Shown here in pieces: positions 7,097-15,889 of a stretch of DNA of 18,456 nt. The stretch is from Piscirickettsiaceae bacterium (lineage in GTDB: Bacteria; Pseudomonadota; Gammaproteobacteria; Nitrosococcales; Methylophagaceae). The position numbers were made by a program, and so were the translations under genes. Within the stretch, counting starts at the first letter, position 1. Each line of letters starts with the position of its first letter. The notes under the pieces were generated by a model. That model worked only from the letters and a program-made list of their open reading frames with translations. It did no database searches and had not been told where the DNA came from. The stretch spans positions 1-18,456 of the forward strand of contig DAOUSV010000012.1 in NCBI GenBank assembly GCA_030627065.1, written 5' to 3'.

Positions 7097-9175
7097 ATGG
7101 AAAATAGTGGGTTTTCACTAAAATCAATATTAAATGGTGGCTTAGCGGCTCCATTCGTCCTAGTTGCTTTACTGGCAATGATTGTATTGCCTCTACCGCC
7201 ATTTATCCTGGACATGCTGTTTACCTTTAATATCGCCCTATCACTCACTATTATGTTGGCGAGTATCTATGTTCTCAAACCGCTTCACTTTGCGGCATTC
7301 CCAAGTATCTTATTAATTGCCACCCTGCTTCGTCTTGCTTTAAATGTTGCTTCCACTCGTGTCGTATTACTAGAAGGTCATACAGGTACGGCAGCGGCAG
7401 GTAATGTGATCGAGGCATTTGGTGAGTTTGTTATTGGTGGTAACTATACTGTTGGTTTCGTTATCTTCGCTATTTTAGTCATCATTAACTTTGTCGTGGT
7501 TACCAAAGGTGCGACTCGTATTGCTGAAGTAAGTGCTCGTTTCACATTAGACTCAATGCCGGGTAAGCAAATGGCAATTGATGCTGATCTTAATGCCGGC
7601 TTGATTGATCAAGATGAAGCCCGCGAACGACGTGAAGAAATCATGCGTGAATCTGATTTCTACGGTTCTATGGATGGTGCAAGTAAGTTTGTTCGAGGCG
7701 ATGCTGTTGCCGGCATGATCATCTTATTCATCAATCTCATCGGCGGTCTAATTATTGGTGTTGCTCAACATGATTTAAGTTTTGCAGAAGCTGCACATAA
7801 CTACACACTACTTACTATTGGTGATGGTTTAGTTGCACAAATCCCTTCATTATTACTTGCTACAGCAGCAGGCTTGCTCGTTACCCGTTCAACTAAAGAA
7901 GAAGATATGGGAGACCAAATTGTTAGTCAGCTATTTGGCGATCCTAAAACACTGGCAGTTACTTCTGCCATTATTGGTGGCATGGGAATTATCCCTGGTA
8001 TGCCTAATGTGCCATTCTTACTTCTAGCTGTCGCCGGCGGAAGTGGCGCTTGGTTTATGATGCAGAACAAGAAGGAAGCCGAACGTATAGCCACCACGGC
8101 TCCTCCTCCAACGAAAGAAACACCGAAAGAACAACGTGACTTAAGCTGGGAAGATCTAAGCCCTGTCGATCCTATTGGTCTTGAAATAGGCTATCGCTTA
8201 ATTCCCCTGGTTGATAAAAACCAGGGCGGACAATTAATGACACGAATTAAAGGGATCCGTAAGAAAATATCGCAAGATCTTGGTTTCCTTATACCTCCGG
8301 TTCATATTCGTGACAACCTTGATTTAGCCCCTACGGCTTATCAAATCACACTGTTTGGAGTTACCTTTGGTGAGGCAGAAATATACCCAGATAGAATGAT
8401 GGCAATTAACCCGGGTCAAGTTTTTGGCGAATTAGATGGTATTAAGGGTCAAGATCCTGCCTTTGGTCTAGAATCAGTGTGGATTGAAGCCAGTCAACGT
8501 GAACACGCTCAGGCTCAAGGCTATACCGTGGTTGATGTTGATACCGTGATTGCAACTCACTTAAGTAAGATTTTACAAGATCATGCCCATGAATTATTAG
8601 GACGCGAAGAAGTACAACAACTGCTTGATAACTTGGCAAAAGTTGCACCAAAACTAGTTGAAGGATTAGTGCCTGACATTATTCCACTGGGTGGCGTACA
8701 AAAAGTATTACAGAACCTCTTAGAAGAGAATGTGCCTGTACGTGATATTCGTACCATTATTGAATCAATATCCGAACAAGCAGTTCGTAACCCAGATCCA
8801 GAAGCAATAACAGCCTCAACCCGCATGGCGCTTAGTCATTCGATTGTTCAACATGTGAATGGCATCAAAGCAGACCTACCAATTATCACTCTTGACCCAG
8901 AGCTGGAACAGATATTGCTACAGACCTTACAAGCTACCGGTGAAGGTGGCGCTAGTTTAGAACCAGGACTTGCTGAAAATATGCACAAAAACTTAAATGA
9001 AGCAGCACAACGTCAAGAAATGTCAGGAGAATCATCAATCCTAGTCGTTCAAGCAGGGCTTCGTTCATGGATATCACGTTTTATCAAACACTCAATACCT
9101 GGTCTAAGTGTGTTGTCTTATAACGAAATACCAGATAACAAACAAATTAGAATTGTTGCTAATGTCGGTCGTTAG
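7097..9175 (+). CDS. flhA: Flagellar export platform protein FlhA
   Basis: The largest inner-membrane component of the export apparatus; its cytoplasmic domains form the nonameric docking ring for substrate-chaperone complexes. The 692-residue length is normal. About eight membrane helices lie in residues 18-325, with the FHIPEP-family block RIAEVSARFTLDSMPGKQMA (141-160) and IDADLNAGLI in the cytoplasmic loop. The soluble C-terminal half (about 350-692) contains GLEIGYRLIPLVD, IRKKISQDLGF, and IPPVHIRDN. It follows flhB by 3 nt with no good Shine-Dalgarno, so it is probably coupled. Confidence 0.98.
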   Translation: MENSGFSLKSILNGGLAAPFVLVALLAMIVLPLPPFILDMLFTFNIALSLTIMLASIYVLKPLHFAAFPSILLIATLLRLALNVASTRVVLLEGHTGTAAAGNVIEAFGEFVIGGNYTVGFVIFAILVIINFVVVTKGATRIAEVSARFTLDSMPGKQMAIDADLNAGLIDQDEARERREEIMRESDFYGSMDGASKFVRGDAVAGMIILFINLIGGLIIGVAQHDLSFAEAAHNYTLLTIGDGLVAQIPSLLLATAAGLLVTRSTKEEDMGDQIVSQLFGDPKTLAVTSAIIGGMGIIPGMPNVPFLLLAVAGGSGAWFMMQNKKEAERIATTAPPPTKETPKEQRDLSWEDLSPVDPIGLEIGYRLIPLVDKNQGGQLMTRIKGIRKKISQDLGFLIPPVHIRDNLDLAPTAYQITLFGVTFGEAEIYPDRMMAINPGQVFGELDGIKGQDPAFGLESVWIEASQREHAQAQGYTVVDVDTVIATHLSKILQDHAHELLGREEVQQLLDNLAKVAPKLVEGLVPDIIPLGGVQKVLQNLLEENVPVRDIRTIIESISEQAVRNPDPEAITASTRMALSHSIVQHVNGIKADLPIITLDPELEQILLQTLQATGEGGASLEPGLAENMHKNLNEAAQRQEMSGESSILVVQAGLRSWISRFIKHSIPGLSVLSYNEIPDNKQIRIVANVGR

Positions 9176-9192
9176 CCCCAAAGGATACAAAA

Positions 9193-10389
9193 ATGAAAAT
9201 TAAACGATTTCAAGCTGCTGATGTACGCCAAGCCATTAAAGAAGTCCGAGAAGTGCTTGGCCCTGATGCCGTTATTTTGTCTAATACACGTGTTGATGGT
9301 GGTGTCGAGATTGTGGCGGCAACCGACTACGATGAAAAAGAATTTAAACGCCCCACTCAAGCCAGAGTAAATACAGAACAAGTCAATCGCGTTGAAATTA
9401 ATCCTTCGATACGAACAGAACAAGCTGTCGCAAGCGCTCCCCAACAAAATATTTGGTCTCAAGAGCCTACGTTAATTCAAATGCGTAAAGAAATATCTGG
9501 GCTTAAAGATATGCTAGAGAACCAACTTTCCGAACTTGCCTGGAAAGATATGAAGCACAATAACACTCCGGTTCAATCACAATTGTTACAGCGTCATTTA
9601 CATCTCGGCATTCAAATTGATCTAGCAAAAAAACTTGTTTCTCAAGTTCATACCGGTGATGATTTAGAATCTGCATGGCGACACTCATTAGGCGCATTAG
9701 CACAGAAAATTGATATACATGAAGATGACATTATTAACTCGGGAGGCATCTATGCACTTGTCGGTCCAACGGGCGTTGGTAAAACAACAACAGTAGCTAA
9801 ACTCGCTGCACGTTGCGCATTAAAACATGGTGCTAAAAATGTAGCACTTATTACAACTGATTGTTACCGTATTGGCGGACAAGAACAGTTACGTACGTAT
9901 GCTCGCATTTTAGGCGTTCCTGTTCGTGTTGCTAAAACACATCAAGAACTCGCTAATGCCCTTAATGACTTGATTGACCGACGCTTTATTTTGATCGATA
10001 CTGCGGGTATGAATCAACGCGATATACAACTTGCTGAAAAATTTTCTGTCCTAAAACAACAGTCGCCAAAAATAAAAAATATCTTAACCTTGTCAGCAAC
10101 AACACAAGCAAGTGTACTCAATGATATTATTGCTACTTTCTCTCATCTTGAATTGAGTGGATGTATTTTGACTAAAACAGATGAAACTAACAGCTTAGGC
10201 GGTGCGATATCAGCGTTAATTCGCCACAGGCTACCATTAGCCTATGTATGTAATGGTCAACAAGTGCCTGAAGATCTTAGTCTTGCACGGCCAAATAGAC
10301 TAGTTAAACAAGCAAATGATTTAATGAATGAACAACAATTAAATTCTGAATTAGAATTTAATGATGGAGGTTTTGCCGCATATGGCTGA
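9193..10389 (+). CDS. flhF: Flagellar site-determining SRP-type GTPase FlhF
   Basis: FlhF sets flagellum position, typically at the pole. The 398-residue protein has a FlhF B domain and linker (1-130), the helical N region (about 130-180) and the G domain (about 185-390). GTPase motifs: GPTGVGKTTT (191-200), TTDCYRIGGQEQLRTYA (221-237), DTAGMNQRD (269-277), and TKTD (327-330) followed by LGGAIS. AAGGA at 9181-9185 lies 7 nt before the ATG. The gap of 17 nt to flhA is larger than in the preceding genes. Its stop overlaps the flhG start by 8 nt; FlhG is its partner and GTPase activator. Confidence 0.97.
   Translation: MKIKRFQAADVRQAIKEVREVLGPDAVILSNTRVDGGVEIVAATDYDEKEFKRPTQARVNTEQVNRVEINPSIRTEQAVASAPQQNIWSQEPTLIQMRKEISGLKDMLENQLSELAWKDMKHNNTPVQSQLLQRHLHLGIQIDLAKKLVSQVHTGDDLESAWRHSLGALAQKIDIHEDDIINSGGIYALVGPTGVGKTTTVAKLAARCALKHGAKNVALITTDCYRIGGQEQLRTYARILGVPVRVAKTHQELANALNDLIDRRFILIDTAGMNQRDIQLAEKFSVLKQQSPKIKNILTLSATTQASVLNDIIATFSHLELSGCILTKTDETNSLGGAISALIRHRLPLAYVCNGQQVPEDLSLARPNRLVKQANDLMNEQQLNSELEFNDGGFAAYG
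10365..10370 (+). promoter_or_regulatory. Shine-Dalgarno that sets the flhG start
   Basis: TGGAGG lies 11 nt before the ATG at 10382. Two upstream in-frame ATGs (10361 and 10364) sit just before or inside this element, so they are less likely starts. Confidence 0.7.
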
Positions 10390-11254
10390 AACAACACACG
10401 ATCAGGCTAAAGGTTTACGAAAAATAACGGCACCACCTCGCCCTGTTAAAGTTATTGCCGTTGCCAGTGGTAAAGGCGGTGTAGGTAAAACCAATGTCAC
10501 TGTCAATATTGGCGTAGCCTTAGCCGCATCTGGTAAACAAGTGCTACTTATGGATGCTGATCTCGGCTTAGCGAATATTGATGTAATGCTCGGTTTACAT
10601 CCACAATATAATTTATTACATGTATTAGATGGTAGTCGAACGCTCGAAGAAATCATTGTTGAAGGTCCCGCTGGATTAAAAATCATTCCTGCAGCCTCAG
10701 GCGTGCAGAAAATGGCCGAGCTAAGTCCTGCTGAACACGCGGGTATGATTCAAGCATTTAGCGAAATGGACCAGCATATTGATATTTTAATGATTGATAG
10801 TGCAGCAGGCATTGCCGATAGCGTTATTAGCTTTACCCGTGCAGCACAAGAAGTCATTATTGTTGTTTGCGATGAACCCGCCTCAATTACTGATGCTTAT
10901 GCATTAATTAAACTACTTAGTCGTGATTATAAGGTTGAACGTTTTCATATTATTGCCAATATGGCAACCAATATTCAAGAAGGGCGAGAACTCTTCAATA
11001 AGATTTCAATGGTCTGTGATCGCTTCCTAAATGTAAGCCTTGATTTCATGGGCATTGTGCCATTCGATGATGATTTACGCCGCGCAGTTAAAAAACAACG
11101 TGCTGTCGTTGATTACTTACCTCGAAGTAAATCGGCCACAGCATTTACCCATCTGGCAAAGAAAATAGAACACTGGCCTGTTATGAAACAGCCTCGTGGG
11201 CATATGGAGTTTTTTGTTGAACGCCTTATAGAAGCCAGTTTGGAAATTGCATAA
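10382..11254 (+). CDS. flhG: Flagellar number regulator FlhG (FleN/MinD-like ATPase)
   Basis: MinD/ParA-type ATPase that limits flagellar number and activates FlhF. I choose the start at 10382 (290 residues), not the upstream in-frame ATGs, because GGAGG is placed for it and because the protein then begins MAETTHDQAKGLRK. This puts the FlhF-activating helix DQAxxLR at 7-13, as known for FlhG. The deviant Walker A KGGVGKT is at 31-37, the Walker A' segment MDADLGLANID at 57-67, and the switch II segment MIDSAAGI at 137-144. The C-terminal amphipathic membrane-targeting helix is probably in GHMEFFVERLIEA (273-285). It overlaps flhF by 8 nt and is followed by fliA after 2 nt. Confidence 0.96.
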   Translation: MAETTHDQAKGLRKITAPPRPVKVIAVASGKGGVGKTNVTVNIGVALAASGKQVLLMDADLGLANIDVMLGLHPQYNLLHVLDGSRTLEEIIVEGPAGLKIIPAASGVQKMAELSPAEHAGMIQAFSEMDQHIDILMIDSAAGIADSVISFTRAAQEVIIVVCDEPASITDAYALIKLLSRDYKVERFHIIANMATNIQEGRELFNKISMVCDRFLNVSLDFMGIVPFDDDLRRAVKKQRAVVDYLPRSKSATAFTHLAKKIEHWPVMKQPRGHMEFFVERLIEASLEIA

Positions 11255-11256
11255 TC

Positions 11257-11991
11257 ATGAACGGTGTCTCGATATATGCCCAAGCAAATACGCCGACGCT
11301 ATCGATGACCGAGCTGGTTGAGAAACATGCTAACTTAGTTAAACGCATTGCTTATCATTTGGTTGCCCGTCTGCCCCATACTGTCGATGTTGACGATCTA
11401 ATTCAAGCAGGCATGATTGGCTTGTTTGATGCCTCCCAACACTATAATGCATCTCAAGGTGCCAGTTTTGAAACTTACTCAGGTATTCGCATTCGTGGTT
11501 CAATGCTCGATGAAATTCGCCGCAATGACTGGGCGCCTCGCTCGGTTCACCGTAAAGCACGCGAAATCACTCATGCTATGCAGGAAGTTGAACAACAACA
11601 AGGGCGACATGCAACAGAAGGTGAAATAGCAAAAACACTTGGAATTAGTATCGAAGATTACCATCAACAATTACATGACTCAGCAGGACATCAAGTTTTT
11701 AGTCTTGATGAGTTTAGTGATCATGATGAAACGCATGCCCACCCCATCAGTGGTCATCAATCAGAACCAGAACAAGAAGTTCAGTCATCTGGATTTCAAT
11801 ATGCTTTGGCTAATGCAATAAAAACACTGCCAGAACGTGAACGTTTAATGATGGGACTGTATTATAATGAAGAGTTAAACTTAAAAGAAATTGGTGAAGT
11901 GCTCGGAGTCAGTGAATCACGTGTCAGTCAGATCCACAGTCAGACCGTGATTCGACTTCGTTCTAAATTAACAGGTTGGTTAAATGAATAA
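11257..11991 (+). CDS. fliA: Flagellar sigma factor 28, FliA
   Basis: RNA polymerase sigma factor for late flagellar and chemotaxis genes. The 244-residue length is typical. Region 2: LVKRIAYHLVARLP (27-40), DVDDLIQAGMIGLFDA (44-59), and FETYSGIRIRGSMLDEIRR (71-89) followed by DWAPRSVHRK. Region 3: about 102-150. Region 4 helix-turn-helix: LPERERLMMGLYY (191-203) and LKEIGEVLGVSESRVSQIHS (209-228). It lies between flhG and cheY, its normal place. The ribosome site is weak (GGAAAT), suggesting coupling to flhG, 2 nt upstream. No sigma-28 promoter could be recognised before the genes that follow. Confidence 0.97.
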   Translation: MNGVSIYAQANTPTLSMTELVEKHANLVKRIAYHLVARLPHTVDVDDLIQAGMIGLFDASQHYNASQGASFETYSGIRIRGSMLDEIRRNDWAPRSVHRKAREITHAMQEVEQQQGRHATEGEIAKTLGISIEDYHQQLHDSAGHQVFSLDEFSDHDETHAHPISGHQSEPEQEVQSSGFQYALANAIKTLPERERLMMGLYYNEELNLKEIGEVLGVSESRVSQIHSQTVIRLRSKLTGWLNE

Positions 11992-11994
11992 ATT

Positions 11995-12001
11995 TTGGAG
12001 G
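11995..12001 (+). promoter_or_regulatory. Shine-Dalgarno that sets the cheY start
   Basis: TTGGAGG sits 8 nt before the ATG at 12010. An in-frame TTG at 11995 would extend CheY by five residues, but it is part of this ribosome site and is rejected as a start. Confidence 0.85.
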
Positions 12002-12009
12002 TGTCTTTA

Positions 12010-12402
12010 ATGGACAAAAATATGAAGATCCTAGTTGTAGATGATTTTTCTACAATGCGACGGATCATAAAAAACTTACTTCGTGATCTCGGTTTCAATA
12101 ATACCGTAGAGGCAGATGATGGCTTAACAGCCCTACCTATTCTACAAGCAGGTGGTATTGATTTCCTTGTTACTGATTGGAATATGCCAGGCATGGAAGG
12201 TATTGATCTACTTAAAGCCGTTCGTGCAGATCCAAAATTATCTACAACACCCGTTTTAATGGTGACAGCTGAAACTAAGCGTGAACAAATTATGACGGCT
12301 GCCCAAGCTGGTGTGAATGGTTATGTTGTTAAGCCTTTCACCGCAGCGACATTAAAAGATAAAATTGATAAGATTTTTGAACGAATTGAAGCGCAAGGTT
12401 AA
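12010..12402 (+). CDS. cheY: Chemotaxis response regulator CheY
   Basis: Single-domain receiver that, when phosphorylated by CheA, binds FliM and changes motor rotation. With the start at 12010 the protein has 130 residues and aligns with E. coli CheY one position out: acidic pair Asp11/Asp12, phosphoacceptor Asp56 in TDWNMPGM, Thr86 in MVTAE, Tyr105 and Lys108 in YVVKPF. All active-site residues are present. The FSTMRRIIKNLLRDLGF segment (13-29) is typical of the chemotaxis CheY next to cheZ. It has a strong ribosome site, unlike the coupled genes upstream, consistent with a need for high CheY levels. Confidence 0.98.
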   Translation: MDKNMKILVVDDFSTMRRIIKNLLRDLGFNNTVEADDGLTALPILQAGGIDFLVTDWNMPGMEGIDLLKAVRADPKLSTTPVLMVTAETKREQIMTAAQAGVNGYVVKPFTAATLKDKIDKIFERIEAQG

Positions 12403-12413
12403 AGGGATTAACA

Positions 12414-13136
12414 ATGGAATCGATCAGTAAAAAACAACAACTTGAAGCCGCATACGCTTTAATTAAAGGATTAGAGGATGATAATGGTGAGCAAGCTCAA
12501 CAAGCTCTTACAACACTCACTCAAATTCAAGAAAATGATCTTTTCCAACAAGTAGGAAAGCTAACCCGAGAATTACACGACTCTCTGAGTAACTTTAGCC
12601 TTGATCCTCGACTTATTGACTTGGCTGAAAACGACATCCCAAGCACACGAGAACGACTCGATTACGTTATCGCAACGACAGAAGATGCCACTCATAAAAC
12701 ACTTGAATTTATAGACCAAACTTTGGCTCTAACTTCAACACTCCAGCAGTCCACAGACAAAACCAATAAAAGTTGGCATCAATTTAGCATGGAAGAATCG
12801 GGTGCAAACAACATAAATAAAGAGCTTGATGCTTATTTTCCGACTGTAAAACAGCATACAGCACAAATTCATACGAATTTGACGGAAATGACAGTGATTC
12901 AAGGCTTTCAAGATGTCACCGGGCAAGTTGTTCGCCAAGTGATAATTTTGATTGAAGAAGTAGAAGATAGTTTAGTGAAGTTAGTCAAACTATCTGGCCA
13001 AAAAACAGATGAAAAAGATAAAAAAACCGTTGATCCGATTAAGGCTGAAGGGCCCCAAATTAATCAACAAGACAACCCCGATGTTGTCAATAATCAAGAT
13101 GAGGTTGATGATTTATTATCAAGTCTAGGCTTCTAG
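12414..13136 (+). CDS. cheZ: CheY-P phosphatase CheZ
   Basis: Dephosphorylates CheY-P. The 240-residue, mostly helical protein carries the active-site helix GFQDVTGQVVRQVI (164-177), where Asp167 and Gln171 match E. coli Asp143/Gln147. The C-terminal CheY-tethering peptide is NQDEVDDLLSSLGF (227-240), close to the E. coli tail. A polar lysine-rich linker (about 195-225) joins the two. AGGGA at 12403-12407 precedes the ATG by 6 nt. Its C-terminal peptide resembles the FliM N-terminus and two motifs in the CheA linker. Confidence 0.97.
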   Translation: MESISKKQQLEAAYALIKGLEDDNGEQAQQALTTLTQIQENDLFQQVGKLTRELHDSLSNFSLDPRLIDLAENDIPSTRERLDYVIATTEDATHKTLEFIDQTLALTSTLQQSTDKTNKSWHQFSMEESGANNINKELDAYFPTVKQHTAQIHTNLTEMTVIQGFQDVTGQVVRQVIILIEEVEDSLVKLVKLSGQKTDEKDKKTVDPIKAEGPQINQQDNPDVVNNQDEVDDLLSSLGF

Positions 13137-13147
13137 AAGGAAAAAAA

Positions 13148-15094
13148 ATGGCAGAATTAGACCCGAATGATGAGATATTACAAGATTTTCTAGTTGAAGC
13201 TGATGAAATTCTTGAAAAACTAAATGAAGAGCTCATCGAGCTAGAAAATCGACCTAATGATAATGAATTACTAAACTCCATTTTTCGAGGTTTTCACACA
13301 ATCAAAGGCGGTGCAGGCTTTTTAAGTCTCGATGCCATGGTTGCCTTGTGCCATAAGGGTGAAGACCTATTTGGTCTTCTTCGCCAAGGTGAGCGCACTG
13401 TCACCGCTGACATGATGGATACCTTCTTAAAGGTTCTGGATTTTCTTATCACGATGTTCGATGAAACAAAAGCGGGACAATACCCAAGCCCCGCTGATCC
13501 AATAATTATTGATCAACTAAGTCAATATATTAATGGTGAGTCGGCGCCTGCAATACAAGCGGAACCAGAACCTCAAGCTATTGCAACCACGACGAACAAT
13601 GATGAAATTTCTGAAGATGAATTTGAAGCCATGCTTACTCAACTTCATGGAGCAGCTACTCCTGGCGCATCTGAAATATCTCCCCCTATAGCTACAAAAC
13701 AGCCAGCATCGAATTCAAATAACGATGAAATTACGGAAGACGAATTTGAAGCATTTTTAGATGAACTACAAGGTAAAAAATCAGCTCCAGCCCCTATAGC
13801 TCCTCCTGCTGAGGCGATAGCCACACCAAAAGTAGATCTCATACCTCAGCCAGAAAAACCAGCACATGCTCCTATAGAAAAGAAAGAAGTAGCGGCAAAA
13901 CCTGCCCCGGTAACGAAACAAACTGAAACTTCTGTCCGAGTAGATACCAGTCGTTTAGATGACATTATGAATATGGTTGGTGAGTTAGTACTCGTACGTA
14001 ACCGAATTAGTACGCTTGAAGCATCGATTGAAGATGAAGAAATGGCGAAAGCGGTGAGTAACTTAGCGACCGTTACTTCTGACTTACAATCTGCTGTAAT
14101 GAAAACACGAATGCAGCCAATTAAGAAGGTATTTGGACGCTTTCCTCGTGTTGTCCGTGACTTAGCTCGCAGCTTAAAAAAAGACATTAATTTAGAGCTG
14201 CAAGGTGAAGAAACTGATTTAGATAAAAATCTTGTTGAAGCCCTTGCTGATCCTCTTGTTCATTTAGTTCGAAATGCTGTTGACCACGGTGTTGAAATGC
14301 CTGATGTTCGGGAACAAGCCCGTAAAGATCGTACAGGTCACATTGTTCTCGCAGCGGCGCAAGAAGGCGACCATATTCTACTCACTATCTCTGATGATGG
14401 TGCTGGTATGGATGCAACCATTCTACGTGAAAAAGCAGTTGAAAAAGGCATGATGGATGAAGAATCAGCCTCTCGCCTGACTGATTCTGAAAGCTATGCA
14501 CTTATCTTCGCTCCAGGCTTCTCTATGAAGCAAGAAATATCTGATATTTCTGGACGCGGAGTGGGAATGGATGTGGTTAAAACTAGTATTTCAAAGCTCA
14601 ACGGGGTCATAGACATTGTATCTGAAGTCGGTGTCGGCACAACATTAACAATAAAAGTACCACTCACTTTAGCTATTATGCCAACGCTAATGGTCATGTT
14701 AGGTGAACAAATATTTTCATTCCCACTCGTCAATGTTGATGAAATATTTCATATTAATCTTAATAAAACTAATACAGTAGATGGCCAACAAACGATTACT
14801 ATCAGAAATAAAGCGCTACCTCTATTTTATTTACGCCCTTGGTTAGCGAGCAGTTATCAAACAACAGAGAAGAAAGAACTGGATCATGTTGTTATAGTTA
14901 ATGTTGGCACTCAACGAATTGCATTTGTTGTAGATCAGCTTCTTGGTCAAGAAGAGGTTGTAATTAAACCCTTAGGGGCGATGTTACAGGATACTAAGGG
15001 TCTGGCAGGAGCGACTATTACAGGTGACGGTCGCATTGCTTTAATCATTGATTTTCCAGAATTAATGAATGCCTACGCAAACAGAGGCTATTAA
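13148..15094 (+). CDS. cheA: Chemotaxis sensor histidine kinase CheA
   Basis: Receptor-coupled kinase that phosphorylates CheY. The 648-residue domain order is: P1 Hpt (1-130) with phosphorylated His50 in FRGFHTIKGGAGFL; a linker rich in Ala, Pro and Glu (about 131-262); P3 dimerisation (about 263-325, SRLDDIMNMVGELVLVRNR); P4 kinase (about 326-505) with the N box HLVRNAVDHGVE (372-383), DDGAGMD (416-422), FAPGFS (454-459) and GRGVGMDVV (469-477); and the P5 CheW-like domain (506-648). No E. coli-type P2 CheY-docking domain is visible. The linker instead holds two copies of a DEI(S/T)EDEFEA motif, at 152-161 and 193-202. AGAAGG lies 7 nt before the ATG. cheB, usually next, is absent. Confidence 0.97.
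   Translation: MAELDPNDEILQDFLVEADEILEKLNEELIELENRPNDNELLNSIFRGFHTIKGGAGFLSLDAMVALCHKGEDLFGLLRQGERTVTADMMDTFLKVLDFLITMFDETKAGQYPSPADPIIIDQLSQYINGESAPAIQAEPEPQAIATTTNNDEISEDEFEAMLTQLHGAATPGASEISPPIATKQPASNSNNDEITEDEFEAFLDELQGKKSAPAPIAPPAEAIATPKVDLIPQPEKPAHAPIEKKEVAAKPAPVTKQTETSVRVDTSRLDDIMNMVGELVLVRNRISTLEASIEDEEMAKAVSNLATVTSDLQSAVMKTRMQPIKKVFGRFPRVVRDLARSLKKDINLELQGEETDLDKNLVEALADPLVHLVRNAVDHGVEMPDVREQARKDRTGHIVLAAAQEGDHILLTISDDGAGMDATILREKAVEKGMMDEESASRLTDSESYALIFAPGFSMKQEISDISGRGVGMDVVKTSISKLNGVIDIVSEVGVGTTLTIKVPLTLAIMPTLMVMLGEQIFSFPLVNVDEIFHINLNKTNTVDGQQTITIRNKALPLFYLRPWLASSYQTTEKKELDHVVIVNVGTQRIAFVVDQLLGQEEVVIKPLGAMLQDTKGLAGATITGDGRIALIIDFPELMNAYANRGY
13595..13774 (+). repeat. Two linear motifs in the CheA linker
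   Basis: Codons at 13595-13651 encode NNDEISEDEFEAMLTQLHG and codons at 13718-13774 encode NNDEITEDEFEAFLDELQG. They match at 14 of 19 positions and are 41 residues apart. Synonymous third positions differ, so the copies are old and selection seems to act on the protein. Each motif resembles the CheY-binding peptides of FliM (SQDEVDALL) and CheZ (NQDEVDDLL) in this same window. Confidence 0.8.
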
Positions 15095-15139
15095 GATTTG
15101 TTTTCTACCATAGTTAAAATTGAGCGGATTTACTGACAT

Positions 15140-15880
15140 ATGGATATTTTGAGCATTGCCGGTCTACTCATTGGTTTTGGTGCTATCCTAGGAGGACAGC
15201 ACCTTGAAGGCGGCCATCTTAGCTCTATACTCAATTCCGTTGCGTTTTTAATTGTAATGGGAGGAACTGTAGGTGCGGTTATGCTACAAACACCACTCAA
15301 TACATTCTTACGCTCCCTACAAATGTTGTCTTGGGTATTTATCCCCCCTAAGTTATCACCCGATGAAACACTTGAAAAAATCATAGAATGGAGTCAAATT
15401 GCACGGCGAGAAGGCTTAATGCGACTTGAAGCTATTGCAGCTGATGAAGAAGACCTATTCATGCAAAAAGGATTACAGCTTATTGCTGATGGTTCAGAAC
15501 CAGAAATCGTTCGAGAAGTATTAGAAACAGATCTTGATCTGCAAGAAGGTCGAGATATAGAGGCATCAAAGGTCTACGAAGCACTAGGTGGCTATGCTCC
15601 TACCATAGGTATTATTGGTGCCGTTATGGGGCTTATCCATGTTATGGGTAACCTAGCCGATCCTGCATCTCTCGGTTCGGGTATTGCTGTCGCTTTTATC
15701 GCTACTATTTATGGCGTTACATTTGCCAACCTACTTTTTCTACCGGTTGCAGGCAAGTTAAAAACATTGGTACTTCGCCGTAGTCATTTACAGATGATGA
15801 TAACTGAAGGCTTAATTAGTGTTGCCGCAGGTGATAACCCTCGGAATATTGAAAGCCGCTTACAAGCCTACCTCAATTAG
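15140..15880 (+). CDS. motC: Flagellar motor stator protein MotC (MotA family)
   Basis: Proton- or sodium-conducting stator subunit that contacts the rotor. The 246-residue protein has four membrane helices (about 3-20, 32-50, 150-172, 182-204) and a cytoplasmic loop with the MotA-family segment ARREGLMRLEAIA (88-100). Pro154 in GGYAPTIGIIGAVMG and Pro202 in LLFLPVAGK match the conserved MotA prolines 173 and 222. It pairs with MotD, 9 nt downstream. The MotC name rests on family similarity and on location beside cheA, as in Pseudomonas. The coupling ion cannot be fixed from this sequence. The 45-nt gap from cheA is short, with no sign of a promoter. Confidence 0.93.
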   Translation: MDILSIAGLLIGFGAILGGQHLEGGHLSSILNSVAFLIVMGGTVGAVMLQTPLNTFLRSLQMLSWVFIPPKLSPDETLEKIIEWSQIARREGLMRLEAIAADEEDLFMQKGLQLIADGSEPEIVREVLETDLDLQEGRDIEASKVYEALGGYAPTIGIIGAVMGLIHVMGNLADPASLGSGIAVAFIATIYGVTFANLLFLPVAGKLKTLVLRRSHLQMMITEGLISVAAGDNPRNIESRLQAYLN

Positions 15881-15889
15881 CTTACTCTT

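Noticed and set aside
10361..10381. Upstream in-frame ATG codons as the flhG start
   Set aside because: They lie before or inside the GGAGG ribosome site; the start at 10382 gives the known DQAxxLR N-terminus.
11995..12009. TTG start for cheY
   Set aside because: The TTG belongs to the TTGGAGG Shine-Dalgarno, and the ATG at 12010 reproduces the usual CheY length and numbering.
15095..15139. cheB remnant or sigma-28 promoter between cheA and motC
   Set aside because: 45 nt is too short for a recognisable remnant and shows no GCCGATAA-like box.
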